A DNA stretch of 64,000 bases from Streptomyces sp. NBC_01716 (GCF_036248275.1 NZ_CP109181.1:3658001-3722000), one strand, 5' to 3'; shown: positions 39,715 to 50,313, numbered from the stretch's first letter. Notes: generated by a model from the letters alone, not told the origin. Made by a program: numbers and translations.

Positions 39715-40275
39715 TCAGCCACCGTAGACATGGGGGGCAAGTGTGCCGACGAATGGAAGATTGCGGTACTTCTCCGAGTAATCAAGGCCATAGCCGACAA
39801 CGAACTCATTCGGAATGTCGAAACCGATCCATTTCACATCGATCGCGACCTTTGCGGCATCCGGCTTACGGAGCAGCGTGCAGACTTCCAGCGAGGCCGG
39901 CTCGCGTGAGCCGAGGTTCGACAGCAGCCAGGAGAGCGTCAGGCCCGAGTCGATGATGTCCTCGACGATCACAACGTGCTTGCCCTTGATGTCGGTGTCC
40001 AGATCCTTGAGGATCCTGACCACACCGGACGACTGGGTCCCGGCTCCGTACGAGGACACGGCCATCCAGTCCATCGTCACGGGGGTGGACAGCGCACGCG
40101 CCAGGTCCGCCATCACCATGACGGCGCCCTTGAGGACGCCGACAAGAAGGACGTCCTTGTTCGCGTACTCCGCGTCGATCTTGGCGGCCAGTTCGACGAG
40201 CTTCGCGTCGATTTCTTCCTTGGTGATGAGCACCGACTTGAGGTCGGCGCCCATGTCCTTGTGGTCCACCCGCAT
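39715..40275 (-). CDS. hpt: Hypoxanthine phosphoribosyltransferase
   Basis: 186 residues. Salvages hypoxanthine or guanine with PRPP. The PRPP loop is [15 protein letters not shown]; the second motif is [17 protein letters not shown]; the C-terminal flap is [22 protein letters not shown] 40275 (MRVDHKDMG) was kept as in close relatives; ATG 40254 is an alternative. Located between tilS and ftsH, the usual actinobacterial order. Confidence 0.95.
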   Translation of the reverse strand: MRVDHKDMGADLKSVLITKEEIDAKLVELAAKIDAEYANKDVLLVGVLKGAVMVMADLARALSTPVTMDWMAVSSYGAGTQSSGVVRILKDLDTDIKGKHVVIVEDIIDSGLTLSWLLSNLGSREPASLEVCTLLRKPDAAKVAIDVKWIGFDIPNEFVVGYGLDYSEKYRNLPFVGTLAPHVYGG

Positions 40276-40343
40276 CACTTTCGTTGTCGGCCAGGAGGCC
40301 GGAACTCGCCGCCCGGGAGACACAGCCGTCGTGCTTCCGCCCT

Positions 40344-41420
40344 TCAGCCCTGCCGGATGACCAGTCTGCCACCCTGCCGTTGGGCCTCGACGCGGCCCGG
40401 CAGGTTGATGGCTCCCTGGCCCCGCCAGCCCGTGATCAGCCGGTCGATCTCCTCGATGTGCCGGGCGAAGAGCGACCCCGCGGGAGCGCCGGCGACGACG
40501 GCGGCCCGGCGCAGGACACGGCGGCGGACCGCGGGCGGCAGCGCGTACAACTTGGCGCATTCCAGCTGTCCGGCGTCGTCCCGTACAGCTGACTCGGCGT
40601 CGGCCGCCCAGGCGTCGAGGGCGTCGGCGTCGTCACGGGAGAGCTGCGCCGTACGCGCCAGGGCCTCGACGACGCCTTTGCCGAGCGCCTTCTCCAGGGC
40701 GGGCAGGCCCTCGTGGCGCAGCCGCGAACGCGTGTACGCGGGGTCGGCGTTGTGCGGGTCGTCCCAGACCGGGATCGCCTGGACCAGACAGGCCTTGCGG
40801 GCGGTCTGCCGGTCGAGTTGGAGAAAGGGGCGGCGGTAGCGGCCGGTGGCGCCGGAGACGGGGGCCATCCCGGAGAGCGAGCGGGTGCCGGAGCCGCGGG
40901 CGAGACCGAGCAGGACCGTCTCGGCCTGGTCGTCGCGGGTGTGTCCGAGCAGGACGGCCACGGCGCCGTGCCGCTCGGCGGCGGCGTCGAGGGCCGCGTA
41001 ACGCGCGTCGCGGGCGGCGGCCTCGGGCCCTCCGTCACGGCCGACGGTCACGGCCACGGACTCGACGGGGTCGAGCCGCATCGCGACGAGCCGGCTGACG
41101 ACTTCGGCGGCACGGAGGTCGGAGCCGGGCTGGAGGCCGTGGTCGACGGTGACGGCGCCCGCGCGGACGGAGAGCTTGCGGGCCTCGAAGGCGAGGGCGG
41201 AGGCGAGAGCCATGGAGTCGGCGCCGCCGGAGCAGGCGACGAGCACCAGCGGCCGGCCGCCGGCCGGGGGCGGTGCGGCGGCGCTGCCGGCTCCGGCCGC
41301 CGGGGTGGGCCGGGAGCGCTCGGTGTCGGAGCTCGCGAGTTCGGAGCATTCGCTGATGACGTCGTGGAGTACGCGGCGGACCGCCAGGCGTATCGCCGCG
41401 ACCGCAGGATGGGGACCCAT
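40344..41420 (-). CDS. tilS: tRNA(Ile)-lysidine synthetase
   Basis: 358 residues. Adds lysine to C34 of the minor tRNA-Ile, enabling AUA reading. The PP-loop ATPase motif SGGADS is in [13 protein letters not shown]; also [21 protein letters not shown] Pro/Ala-rich N-terminal insertion (about 30-60) precedes the PP-loop. ATG 41420 (MGPHPAV) was chosen; the frame is open farther upstream but not conserved-looking. The stop is 68 bases before hpt. Confidence 0.94.
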   Translation of the reverse strand: MGPHPAVAAIRLAVRRVLHDVISECSELASSDTERSRPTPAAGAGSAAAPPPAGGRPLVLVACSGGADSMALASALAFEARKLSVRAGAVTVDHGLQPGSDLRAAEVVSRLVAMRLDPVESVAVTVGRDGGPEAAARDARYAALDAAAERHGAVAVLLGHTRDDQAETVLLGLARGSGTRSLSGMAPVSGATGRYRRPFLQLDRQTARKACLVQAIPVWDDPHNADPAYTRSRLRHEGLPALEKALGKGVVEALARTAQLSRDDADALDAWAADAESAVRDDAGQLECAKLYALPPAVRRRVLRRAAVVAGAPAGSLFARHIEEIDRLITGWRGQGAINLPGRVEAQRQGGRLVIRQG

Positions 41421-41659
41421 GTCCGGTGCCCTTCGTGATATTTGGGGGGTGCCTCGGTCGGAGTTGGGACGGGGTTCAGTCACACAGAGTGCGTCGATGG
41501 TGACAGAACCGGGCCGTTCCCCGAGCATTGCACGCCTACCCACCGCCCACGGTCCCTCGGATGGGTGATGCTTGCCCATTCCGGTGGACACCTATGGGCG
41601 TTGACACCCGGCGCGGAGCCCCGCGCGCCCCTCCTGAAGAGGCTCAGGACCCAGGAGGC

Positions 41660-42790
41660 TTACGACTCGGCCTTGCGGTGCACCCGCGCGATCCAGTCCG
41701 CCGGTTTGGCGATCTCCGCCTTCGTAGGAAGGGTGTTGGGGGATGTCCAGACGCGGTTGAAGCCGTCCATGCCGACCTCCTCCACCACGGCGCGTACGAA
41801 ACGCTCCCCGTCCCGGTACTGCCGCAGCTTCGCGTCCAGACCCAACAGCTTGCGCAGCGCCTGGTCGAGCCGGCTGGCGCCCTTGGCCCTGCGCTGCTGG
41901 AACTTCTCGCGGATCTCGGCCACCGTCGGTACGACCTGCGGCCCGACCCCGTCCATCACATAGTCGGCATGGCCTTCGAGCAGGGACATGACGGCGGTGA
42001 GCCGGCCGAGGATCTCCTTCTGGGCGGGGGTCTGGACGAGCTCGACCAGGCTCCGGCCGTCGTCCTCGTCCTCACCCTCTGGACGGTTACCGGTGAGCGA
42101 CTGGGCCGCTTCACGCAGGCGTTCCACGACGGTGGAGGGGTCGACCTCGGTCTCCTCCAGGAATGACTGGATCTCACCCTCAAGGTGGTCACGGAGCCAC
42201 GGCACGCCGGTGAACTGGGTGCGGTGGGTCTCCTCGTGCAGACAGACCCAGAGCCTGAAGTCGTGCGGGTCGACGTCCAGTTCGCGCTCGACGTGGACGA
42301 TGTTCGGCGCGACCAGCAGCAGCCGGCCGCCGCCGCCGTCACTCGAAGGCAGATCCCGGCTGGGCGGGGCGAACGTCTCGTACTGGCCGAGAACGCGCGA
42401 CGACAGGAACGACAGCAGCATGCCCAGCTCGACGCCGGTCACCTTGCCGCCCACCGCGCCGAGGACGGCGCCGCCCGGGGTGCCCGACCGGCGGTCCTGC
42501 ATCTTGTCGAGGAGCGGTTTGAGCAGCTCACGGAAGCCCGCGACGTTCGCCTTGATCCAGCCGGCCCGGTCCACGACCAGGACCGGGGTGTCCGGTGGCT
42601 CGTGGCCCTCGGGGATCATCCGCGTGTAGCCGCGCACATGCTCCTCGGCCGCCTTGGCGTGCCGCCGCAACTCGGCGACGATCTCGCGGGCCTCGTCCCG
42701 GCTCACTTCCGGTCCCGGCCGCGCGAGGCGGGTCGCGGTTGCGACCGCGAGATTCCAGTCCACCATCTCGGCCCCACCGATGCTCGTCAT
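41660..42790 (-). CDS. Zinc-dependent metalloprotease, DUF2342 family
   Basis: 376 residues. The HExxH zinc motif is HEETH at 185-189 (WVCLHEETHRTQF). Other conserved blocks are DWNLAVATATRLARPGPEVS and LEGHADYVMDGVG. The family is actinobacterial (called DUF2342, or 'coenzyme F420 biosynthesis-associated') and lies beside dacB and tilS; the substrate is unknown. No signal peptide, so cytoplasmic. Confidence 0.88.
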   Translation of the reverse strand: MTSIGGAEMVDWNLAVATATRLARPGPEVSRDEAREIVAELRRHAKAAEEHVRGYTRMIPEGHEPPDTPVLVVDRAGWIKANVAGFRELLKPLLDKMQDRRSGTPGGAVLGAVGGKVTGVELGMLLSFLSSRVLGQYETFAPPSRDLPSSDGGGGRLLLVAPNIVHVERELDVDPHDFRLWVCLHEETHRTQFTGVPWLRDHLEGEIQSFLEETEVDPSTVVERLREAAQSLTGNRPEGEDEDDGRSLVELVQTPAQKEILGRLTAVMSLLEGHADYVMDGVGPQVVPTVAEIREKFQQRRAKGASRLDQALRKLLGLDAKLRQYRDGERFVRAVVEEVGMDGFNRVWTSPNTLPTKAEIAKPADWIARVHRKAES

Positions 42791-42869
42791 GTGTCAACCG
42801 TACGTGCTCGCGCCGAAAGGCGGTGATGTGTCGGACGCGAGGTTCCGGCCGCGCCACCGCCCGGGGCGG

Positions 42870-44369
42870 TCAGGAGACCAGTTCCGCCGAGAGGTGGTCC
42901 AGGGCCTGTTGGGCCGTGTCGGGGGCCGGGGCGTCCTCCGCCAGGAAGGCGAAGGCGAGCAGGCGTCCGCCGGGGCCGACGACCGTGCCCGCAAGGGAGT
43001 TCACACCGGTCAGCGTGCCGGTCTTGGCGCGGATCAGACCGCTGCCGGTGATCGCGTCGCCGTCGGCGTACCGGCCCTGGAGCGTGCCGCTGAATCCGGC
43101 CACCGGGAGCCCGGTGAGGACCGGCCGCAACTCCGGCCGGTCGGGGTCGGCCGCTCGGGCGAGCAGCGCGGTGAGCAGACCGCTGCTGATCCTGTCGTGG
43201 CGGTTGAGACCGCTGCCGTCGCGCAGGAGCGCGCCGTCGACGGGCAGCTTCAGCTTCTTGAGCTCGGCCTGTACGGCCTGTTGGGCGCCGGCGAAGCTCG
43301 CGGGTCTGCCTGTCTCGATCGCGACCTGCCGGACGAGTGACTCGCCGATGTCGTTGTCGCTGTTCGTCAGCATCCGCTCGACCAGGGCGGAGACCGGGCG
43401 CGAGTACGTCACGGCGAGACGGTCGGCGTCCTTGGGGGCCTTGCCCAGGGCCGGGGTCTTCGAGGTCGAGACGCCGCCCTCGCCCAGGAGCTCGGCGAAC
43501 ACGTCGGCGGCGTCGCCCGCCGGGTCGCCGCTGCGCGGCGCCGGTCCGCCGAACGAGTCACGGGCGGAGTCGTCCAGCCGGCCCTGGCCGGTCATCAGCG
43601 CGGTGACCGGCGCGATGTTGTCGTTGGGGCCGATCGGGTGTTCACGGGGGCCGGAGTAGAGGGAGACGTCGAAGCGGACGGTGACCCGGTGCACGCCCCG
43701 GTCGCGGAGCGCTCGGGCGGTGTCGTGGGCGAGGGCGCGCAGGCTCTTGCGGTCGAGGGTGGCGTCGCCGCCGCCGACGAGGGTGATCTCGGTCGGGCGC
43801 TCGTCGCCCTTGTCGTCGTCGCTCCTGCTGCTCTTGTCGCTCTTGTCCCCGCCCTTGTCGTCGCCCTTGCTCTTCTTGGTGTCGGCGGTGACCACGGTGG
43901 TGGCGATGCGGTGGTCGGGGCCGAGGGCGGAGAGCGCGGCGACCGCCGTGGCGATCTTGATGGTGGATGCCGGGGCCATCGGCCGGTCGGCGCGCTGTCC
44001 GAAGAGCTGTTCACCCGTCGCGACGTCGACGACGGACGCCGCGGGCGCCGGTCCCAGATCGGGGGAGCCGAGGAGCGGTCCGAGGGTCTCGCGCAGATCG
44101 GCGGGGAGATCGGCCGGCGCGGAGAGGGACTTCACCGGCGCGCCGAGTTCGTCGAGCACGCCGGCGGCGCTGGGCGCGGGTGCGGGCCCGCGTACGCCCC
44201 CGCCCGGGTGATGTGCGCCACCTGTTGGACTCTGGGCGGCCGCCCAGTCGCGCTCGGCCTTACGCTGACCGGAGTCCCAGGGGCCGGCCATGGCCACCGC
44301 CCCGGCCGCCAGTACCAGGCCGAACACGGCGGAACCTGCCGTGAGCTGCCACACTTTCGGCTCAAGCAC
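42870..44369 (-). CDS. dacB: D-alanyl-D-alanine carboxypeptidase/endopeptidase (PBP4/DacB family)
   Basis: 499-residue exported penicillin-binding protein. An N-terminal signal/anchor (about 8-29) precedes the active-site triad: SxxK at S135-K138 (ASTIKIA), SxN in TNSDND, and KTG in RAKTGTLTG. It trims or cleaves peptidoglycan cross-links. A charged low-complexity insertion (TKKSKGDDKGGDKSDKSS...) near 165-190 is unusual. Start GTG 44369. Divergent from ppa. Confidence 0.93.
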   Translation of the reverse strand: MLEPKVWQLTAGSAVFGLVLAAGAVAMAGPWDSGQRKAERDWAAAQSPTGGAHHPGGGVRGPAPAPSAAGVLDELGAPVKSLSAPADLPADLRETLGPLLGSPDLGPAPAASVVDVATGEQLFGQRADRPMAPASTIKIATAVAALSALGPDHRIATTVVTADTKKSKGDDKGGDKSDKSSRSDDDKGDERPTEITLVGGGDATLDRKSLRALAHDTARALRDRGVHRVTVRFDVSLYSGPREHPIGPNDNIAPVTALMTGQGRLDDSARDSFGGPAPRSGDPAGDAADVFAELLGEGGVSTSKTPALGKAPKDADRLAVTYSRPVSALVERMLTNSDNDIGESLVRQVAIETGRPASFAGAQQAVQAELKKLKLPVDGALLRDGSGLNRHDRISSGLLTALLARAADPDRPELRPVLTGLPVAGFSGTLQGRYADGDAITGSGLIRAKTGTLTGVNSLAGTVVGPGGRLLAFAFLAEDAPAPDTAQQALDHLSAELVS

Positions 44370-44556
44370 GGTTGATCAGCCCCTTTCGCGATCACACAGC
44401 TGCGTGGGGGACACTTAATCACTGCGCGTTGCCATGAGCACGGTGCCCCGGCCAGCGATGACCGAACCTGCTCGCCCCTGGGGTCGGCCCCGGTGACGTG
44501 CGGTACCACCGACAGCAGCATCACCGACATCTGTGTTGATCATGGAGGAGCCACCC

Positions 44557-45051
44557 GTGGAGTTCGACGTCACCATCGAGATCCCTAAGGGTTCGCGAAA
44601 CAAGTACGAGGTGGACCACGAGACCGGCCGGATCCGCCTTGACCGTCGTCTCTTCACCTCGACCAGCTACCCGGCCGACTACGGCTTCGTCGAGAACACC
44701 CTCGGCGAGGACGGCGACCCGCTGGACGCGCTGGTCATCCTGGACGAGCCGACGTTCCCCGGCTGTCTCATCAAGTGCCGTGCGATCGGCATGTTCCGGA
44801 TGACGGACGAGGCCGGCGGCGACGACAAGCTGCTGTGCGTCCCCGCGTCGGACCCGCGCGTGGAGCACCTGCGGGACATCCACCACGTGTCGGAGTTCGA
44901 CCGCCTGGAGATCCAGCACTTCTTCGAGGTCTACAAGGACCTGGAGCCCGGCAAGTCGGTCGAGGGCGCTGACTGGGTGGGCCGTGCCGAGGCCGAGGCC
45001 GAGATCGAGGCCTCGTACAAGCGACTTGAGGCGCAGGGCGGCGCGCACTAG
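44557..45051 (+). CDS. ppa: Inorganic pyrophosphatase (family I)
   Basis: 164 residues. Hydrolyses pyrophosphate to drive biosynthesis. The active-site signature DGDPLDALV and the N-terminal [16 protein letters not shown] are intact, as is [18 protein letters not shown] 44557 has GGAGGAG 6 bases upstream; the in-frame ATG 24 bases earlier includes this site. Confidence 0.97.
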   Translation: MEFDVTIEIPKGSRNKYEVDHETGRIRLDRRLFTSTSYPADYGFVENTLGEDGDPLDALVILDEPTFPGCLIKCRAIGMFRMTDEAGGDDKLLCVPASDPRVEHLRDIHHVSEFDRLEIQHFFEVYKDLEPGKSVEGADWVGRAEAEAEIEASYKRLEAQGGAH

Positions 45052-45252
45052 CGCCTCCCACGGACCGAGGTTTGGCGGCTGCCTGGCCTGAGGGACCGGG
45101 AGTCGACGCGTACGAGCGGCGGGCAGCGCACCATGCGGGTGCGCCGTCCGCCGCTCGTGTGCGCCCATGTCCGCGCCCGTGCGCATACTGAACAAACTGC
45201 TGTGCGAATCGTGCCGGAAGGGCACCGACGAGAGTGAGTGAGGGCGAGGACA

Positions 45253-46920
45253 GTGGTGCGCGAGCGGGACGAGGCGGAGGAGCGTAAGCCGTCGCCCGAC
45301 GAGGCGCACAGCGCCTTCACTCCCCCGTCCGGGACGGAGCAGGTGCCGGCGCCCGAGGACGGAAGCACCACCTCGGAATTCGCGGTTCCGGAGGGCCTGA
45401 GCGCGGAGAGCACGCAGGAGACCGACCATTCGGCCTTCGACCTGCCCCGGACCTACCGTGCGCGGCAGTCGCCTCCGGCGTTCACTCCTGCGGAAGGCGT
45501 GCCCATCGTCCGGCTGACCAAGGAGGCGCCCTGGCAGGACCGGATGCGCACGCTGCTGCGGATGCCGGTCGGGGACCGGCCGGTGGTGGAGATCGTGCAG
45601 CGGCACGACGAGACCGGGCCTGCCGTGCCGCGCGTGCTCGACCTGACGCTGCGTATCGGCGAGTTGCTGCTGGCGGGCGGCGAGGGGGCCGAGGACGTCG
45701 AGGCCGCGATGTTCGCGGTCAGCCGTGCGTACGGTCTCGACCGCTGCGAGCCGAACGTCACCTTCACGCTGCTGTCGATCTCGTACCAGCCGTCGCTGGT
45801 GGACGACCCCGTGACGGCCAGTCGCACCGTACGCAGGCGGGGCACCGACTACACCCGGCTCGCCGCCGTCTACACGCTCGTCACCGACATCACCACCGAG
45901 GACACGGACACCTCGCTGGAGGAGGCGTACCGGCGGCTGGCCGAGATCCGCCGTAACCGGCATCCGTATCCGGGGTGGGCGCTGACCTGCGCGAGCGGGC
46001 TGCTGGCCGGGTCCGCGTCGGTCCTGGTCGGTGGCGGTCTGATCGTGTTCGTCGCGGCGATGATCGGCGCGATGCTCGGCGACCGGCTGGCCTGGCTGTG
46101 CGCGGGGCGCGGGATTCCGGAGTTCTACCAGTTCGTGGTCGCGGCCATGCCGCCCGCCGCGATGGGGGTGGCGCTGACCCTGGGCGCGTCCGCGACGAAC
46201 TGGGAGATCCGGCCCTCGGCCGTGATCACCGGCGGGCTCTTCGCGCTGCTGCCGGGGCGGGCCCTGGTGGCGGGTGTGCAGGACGGGCTGACCGGCTACT
46301 ACATCACCGCCGCCGCACGGCTGCTCGAAGTCATGTACTTCTTCATCGCGATCGTGATGGGGGTGCTGATCGCGCTGTATCTGGGCGTCCAGCTGAACGC
46401 CCAGCTCAACCCGGACGTGGCGCTCCGGGCCGCGGCGGGGCGGCCGGTGCTCCAGATCTGCGCGGCGGTGGCGCTGAGTTTCGCCTTCGCGATCCTGCTT
46501 CAGCAGGAACGGTCCACCGTGCTGATGGTGTCCCTGAACGGGGGCGTGGCCTGGACCGTCTACGGGGCGATGCACGACACCGGGGGGATCTCGCCGGTGG
46601 CGGCGACCGCGGTCGCCGCCGGTGTGGTGGGGCTCTTCGGGCAGCTGTTCTCCCGCTACCGGTTCGCCTCCGCGCTGCCGTACGTCACCGCGGCGATCGG
46701 GCCGCTGCTGCCCGGCTCGGCCACGTACTTCGGTCTGCTCGGTTTCGCGCAGAACCATGTGAACGCGGGGCTGGCCTCGCTCTCGACCGCCGCCGCGCTG
46801 GCCCTGGCGATCGCCATCGGGGTCAACTTCGGCGGCGAGCTCTCCCGGCTGTTCCTGAAGGTGCCCGGCCAGGGACGCGGTTCGACCCGCCGCGCGGCCA
46901 AGCGGACGCGCGGCTTCTGA
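45253..46920 (+). CDS. Threonine/serine exporter (ThrE family)
   Basis: About 555 residues. The N-terminal 90 residues are polar; the cytoplasmic ThrE hydrolase-like domain follows (ARVLDLTLRIGELLLAGGEGAEDVE-type, CEPNVTFTLLSI), then about ten transmembrane segments in two halves. Corynebacterial ThrE exports threonine and serine. The start is uncertain: GTG at 45238, 45253 or 45256 share the GAGGA region. Confidence 0.9.
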   Translation: MVRERDEAEERKPSPDEAHSAFTPPSGTEQVPAPEDGSTTSEFAVPEGLSAESTQETDHSAFDLPRTYRARQSPPAFTPAEGVPIVRLTKEAPWQDRMRTLLRMPVGDRPVVEIVQRHDETGPAVPRVLDLTLRIGELLLAGGEGAEDVEAAMFAVSRAYGLDRCEPNVTFTLLSISYQPSLVDDPVTASRTVRRRGTDYTRLAAVYTLVTDITTEDTDTSLEEAYRRLAEIRRNRHPYPGWALTCASGLLAGSASVLVGGGLIVFVAAMIGAMLGDRLAWLCAGRGIPEFYQFVVAAMPPAAMGVALTLGASATNWEIRPSAVITGGLFALLPGRALVAGVQDGLTGYYITAAARLLEVMYFFIAIVMGVLIALYLGVQLNAQLNPDVALRAAAGRPVLQICAAVALSFAFAILLQQERSTVLMVSLNGGVAWTVYGAMHDTGGISPVAATAVAAGVVGLFGQLFSRYRFASALPYVTAAIGPLLPGSATYFGLLGFAQNHVNAGLASLSTAAALALAIAIGVNFGGELSRLFLKVPGQGRGSTRRAAKRTRGF

Positions 46921-46958
46921 TCCCGCCGGCGGGGCGACGGGCGCGGGTGCCGCGACCG

Positions 46959-46992
46959 TCTCGTACCTCAGCGCCTCTCGTACGTCAGCGCC
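46959..46992. repeat. 17-bp tandem duplication at the dedA 3' end
   Basis: TCTCGTACCTCAGCGCC is followed directly by TCTCGTACGTCAGCGCC (one mismatch). The second unit includes the dedA stop codon; the first lies just beyond it. Confidence 0.8.
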
Positions 46993-47821
46993 TGGCGTGG
47001 CGCCCGCGCGGCGGGGTCTCCGGGTCGTCCGGCGCCTCCGGTGTGGCGTACGGCCGGGGGGCGCCGTACTCGTCGCGCGTGACGCGCAGCTGCTGGGTCT
47101 GGAAGTCCTGCGGTACGTGGGTGTGCTGCCCCGGCGCCGTGGGTCCCGCGAGGTCCGGGGGTCCGGCGGGGCCGGTGGGCTCGCCCGCCGCGGCGGCCTT
47201 CTTGGAGTGGGAACGGGCCCGCAGGAACTCGATCACGATCGGCAGCACCGAGAGCGCCACGATCAGGATCAGGATCATCTCGATGTTCTTGTGGACGAAA
47301 TCGATCTTGCCCAGCGCGGCGCCGAGCAGCGTGACGCCCGCGCCCCAGAGCACGCCACCGATGATGTTGAACGTGACGAACGACCGGTAGTTCATGCGGC
47401 TGACGCCCGCGATGATCGGCGTGAACGTCCGCACGATGGGCACGAAGCGCGCCAGCACCAGCGACTTGGGCCCGTACTTCTCGAAGAACTCGTGCGCTGT
47501 CTCCACGTTCTCCTGTTTGAAGAGCTTGGAGTCGGGGCGCTTGAAGAGCGAGGGGCCGACCTTGCGGCCGAAGAGATAGCCGACCTGATCGCCGAGGATC
47601 GCCGCCAGCACGACGAGAAGACAGACGAGCCACAGCGGCCTGTCGAGCGTGCCGGCCGTCACGAGCAGTCCGGTGGTGAAGAGCAGCGAGTCGCCCGGCA
47701 GGAAGAAGCCGATGAGCAGGCCGGATTCGGCGAACACGATGACCAGGACGCCGATCAGGCCGAAGGTCCCGATCAGATAGTCCGGGTCCAGCCAGCTCGG
47801 TCCGAGCGCAATGTTTGTCAC
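46985..47821 (-). CDS. DedA-family membrane protein
   Basis: 278 residues. The SNARE-associated/DedA core (about 20-210) shows GFFLPGDSLLFTTGLL, DQVGYLFGRKVG and the conserved ARFVPIVRTFTPIIAGVSRM. DedA proteins are linked to phospholipid (undecaprenyl phosphate or phosphatidylethanolamine) flipping and proton homeostasis. The 65-residue C-terminal tail is polar and Pro-rich. Start GTG 47821. Convergent with thrE. Confidence 0.92.
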   Translation of the reverse strand: MTNIALGPSWLDPDYLIGTFGLIGVLVIVFAESGLLIGFFLPGDSLLFTTGLLVTAGTLDRPLWLVCLLVVLAAILGDQVGYLFGRKVGPSLFKRPDSKLFKQENVETAHEFFEKYGPKSLVLARFVPIVRTFTPIIAGVSRMNYRSFVTFNIIGGVLWGAGVTLLGAALGKIDFVHKNIEMILILIVALSVLPIVIEFLRARSHSKKAAAAGEPTGPAGPPDLAGPTAPGQHTHVPQDFQTQQLRVTRDEYGAPRPYATPEAPDDPETPPRGRHARR

Positions 47822-47978
47822 GAGGTCCGGGCTCCTGAGTCGATAGTCGGTCGATCGTCGAAATCGGCCGTCGCTGCATCAGCGTCGTACATCCGCCGTC
47901 AGCGGTTGCCGGCTGCCCAAAGCTATCAACGCTCCAGCCCCGACTGAGGTTCCACCCGGTCCGCACAGCTCGCGATCG

Positions 47979-48022
47979 GTGTGGACCGGGACCGAAGCGC
48001 GCCTTTCGTCCCCGGTCCACAC
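47979..48022 (-). terminator. Terminator after the MerR-family gene
   Basis: 12-bp outer stem (GTGTGGACCGGG with its complement) and an inner pairing GGAC-GAA/TTC-GGTCC, 19 bases beyond the stop of the MerR gene and before dedA on the same strand. Confidence 0.75.
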
Positions 48023-48040
48023 CGGCTCTCCCCCGGGCCG

Positions 48041-48799
48041 CTACGCGCGTCGGTCCGCGTTCGCGTGGATCGCGTCCCTCAGGTGCTCGGCCAGTCCCGG
48101 GCGCATCGAGTCGTAGAACTCCCTGAACCGCTCGTCGGACACATACATGTCGCCGAGGCCCCGGTGGATCTGAGGCGTGCAGTCGTAGAACCACTTGGTG
48201 ATGTGCCGGCGGTGCTCCTCGGCCATCGCCACGGCCCGCTCGCCGGCCGGGGGCTCCCCCGCGTCCATGAGCGCGTCGTAGCGCGCACCCCAGTCGGCGA
48301 CCTCGTCCTGCATCCGCTTCCAGTCGTCCTTGGTGTAGCGGGCGACCCGCCGCTGGGTCTCGTCGTACTCCCGCGTCCCGCCCCAGCGCTGCTCCGCCTC
48401 CTCGCTGTAGCGCTCCGGGTCCTTGCCCCCGAAGACCTCGAACTTCTCCTCGGGCGTGAGATCGATGCCCATTTTCCTCGCCTCCATGGCGTGCTCCACG
48501 GCCGCGGCCATCCTCCGCAGTTGGGCGATACGGTCCGACAGCAGCTCGTGCTGGCGGCGCAGGTGCTCCTGCGGGTCCGCGTCCGGATCGTCGAGAAGGA
48601 CCGCGACGCCTTCGAGTGGGAAGCCGAGTTCCCGGTAGAACAGGATCCGCTGCAAGCGGTCCAGGTCGGCGTCGTCGTACCGCCGGTGGCCCGCGTGGCT
48701 GCGGCTGCTCGGGGAGAGCAGCGCGATCTCGTCGTAGTGGTGCAGCGTGCGCACCGTGACTCCGGCGAAAGCCGCCACCTGTCCCACGGAATAGCTCAT
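48041..48799 (-). CDS. MerR-family regulator with TipAS ligand domain
   Basis: 252 residues. N-terminal MerR helix-turn-helix (SYSVGQVAAFAGVTVRTLHHYD), a dimerisation coiled coil (about 75-115), and a C-terminal TipAS/antibiotic-binding domain (WGGTREYDETQRRVARYTKD, HITKWFYDC). TipAL-type proteins bind thiopeptides covalently through a cysteine and switch on their own promoter; a Cys is present in FYDCTPQI. Start ATG 48799. Divergent from the ClC gene. Confidence 0.9.
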   Translation of the reverse strand: MSYSVGQVAAFAGVTVRTLHHYDEIALLSPSSRSHAGHRRYDDADLDRLQRILFYRELGFPLEGVAVLLDDPDADPQEHLRRQHELLSDRIAQLRRMAAAVEHAMEARKMGIDLTPEEKFEVFGGKDPERYSEEAEQRWGGTREYDETQRRVARYTKDDWKRMQDEVADWGARYDALMDAGEPPAGERAVAMAEEHRRHITKWFYDCTPQIHRGLGDMYVSDERFREFYDSMRPGLAEHLRDAIHANADRRA

Positions 48800-48940
48800 G
48801 GCCTTTCCCCGCTCCCTGCCGTCCACCGGTCCTGTGGTGGGCCGGTGGTGTTCGGTACGGCATCAGCCTGGGTCCTCACGCCACGTGAGGTGCAAGCTCC
48901 CTTTCGCACGAGCACTTTGCCGCATTCGCCCCACTACGGT

Positions 48941-50221
48941 ATGCGCGTGGCCACTGACGCTCCGTCCGCACCCGCGTCCCCCTCCGGGCGCACCCTCCTG
49001 CCCCTGATCCTTCCCTCCCTGGTCGTCGGTGTGGTCGCGAGCCTTGTGCTGCTCGGGATCAGCGAACTGGCCGACCTGCTGGAGGACGTGCTCTGGAAGA
49101 CGATCCCCGACGCGCTGGGCGTCGGCCGGCACTCCTCTCTCTGGATGATCGTGATGCTGACGGCGACCGGGCTCGCGGTGGGTCTGGTCGTACGGCAGGT
49201 GTACGGGCACGCGGGACCCGACCCCGCCACGACCGGGCTCGTCGACCCGCCGCTGCCGCCCGGTGTCGTGCCCGGTCTGCTGCTGGCCAGCGGCCTGGCG
49301 CTGGCGGGCGGGGTGAGCCTCGGGCCCGAGAACCCGATCACCGCGGCCAACATCGCGCTCGCCTACTGGCTCGGCCGCAAGGCCGCTCCCGCCGCGCCGG
49401 CCGCGCTCTGGGTCTCGCTGGCCGCCGCCGGCACGGTCGGGGCGCTCTTCGGTACGCCCGTGGCCGCCGCGCTGATCCTCACGGAGACCTTCGCGACCCG
49501 GCCGGGACCGGGCTCGCTCTGGGACAAGCTCTTCGGGCCGCTGGTCGCCGCCGGGGCCGCCGGGCTGACGACCGTACTGATCGATCACCCCTCCTTCGAC
49601 CTGTCCCTGCCCAACCATCCGGGCGCGCGCTGGTCCGACGCGCTGGCCGCGCTCGTGATCGCACCGCTCGCCGCGGTCCTCGGCATGGCCGCCGTGTACG
49701 CCCTCCCGTACGCCCACAGCGCCTTCCGGCGCCTGGGGCACCCCGTACTCGCCCTGACCGCCGGCGGGCTGCTGCTGGGCCTCCTCGGGGCGCTCGGCGG
49801 CTTTCTCACGCTCTTCAAGGGCCTGGACGAGGTGAAGACGCTCGCCGCCGACCCGGACGGCTGGTCGGCCGGGCAGTTCGCGCTGATGGCGGTGGTGAAG
49901 GCGGCGGCGCTGGTGACCGCGACGGCCTGCGGCTTTCGCGGCGGCCGGATCTTCCCGGCCGTCTTCGTCGGCGTCTCGTTCGGTCTGTGCGCCCACGCGC
50001 TCGTGCCCGCCGTGCATCCGACCGTGGGAGTCACCTGCGGGGTGCTCGGGGTGCTGCTCGCCGTCACCCGGCAGGGCTGGCTGAGCCTGTTCACCGCGGC
50101 CGTCCTCGCCGCGGACCCGAATCTGCTCCCCCTGCTGTGCGTGGCCACCCTCCCCGCCTGGCTGCTGGTGACGGGCCGTCCGAAGATGCAGCTCGACGCG
50201 GACGGCACCTCCCTGCGGTGA
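48941..50221 (+). CDS. ClC-family ion channel/antiporter
   Basis: 426-residue membrane protein with about ten hydrophobic helices. The ClC selectivity motif GxExP is present as SLGPENPITAAN, and a second pore motif appears as FRGGRIFPAVFVG. In enterobacteria a ClC antiporter acts with amino-acid decarboxylases in acid resistance. Here a glutamate decarboxylase gene follows 92 bases downstream. No cytoplasmic CBS domain. ATG 48941 lacks a strong ribosome-binding site. Confidence 0.88.
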   Translation: MRVATDAPSAPASPSGRTLLPLILPSLVVGVVASLVLLGISELADLLEDVLWKTIPDALGVGRHSSLWMIVMLTATGLAVGLVVRQVYGHAGPDPATTGLVDPPLPPGVVPGLLLASGLALAGGVSLGPENPITAANIALAYWLGRKAAPAAPAALWVSLAAAGTVGALFGTPVAAALILTETFATRPGPGSLWDKLFGPLVAAGAAGLTTVLIDHPSFDLSLPNHPGARWSDALAALVIAPLAAVLGMAAVYALPYAHSAFRRLGHPVLALTAGGLLLGLLGALGGFLTLFKGLDEVKTLAADPDGWSAGQFALMAVVKAAALVTATACGFRGGRIFPAVFVGVSFGLCAHALVPAVHPTVGVTCGVLGVLLAVTRQGWLSLFTAAVLAADPNLLPLLCVATLPAWLLVTGRPKMQLDADGTSLR

Positions 50222-50313
50222 CGGGGCCGGCCGGCCCGAGCGGATCCCCGGCGAGCCGACCACCCGTTTTGTCCGTATCGTCACGCGAGAGACCACGGGA
50301 GACAGGGAAACCG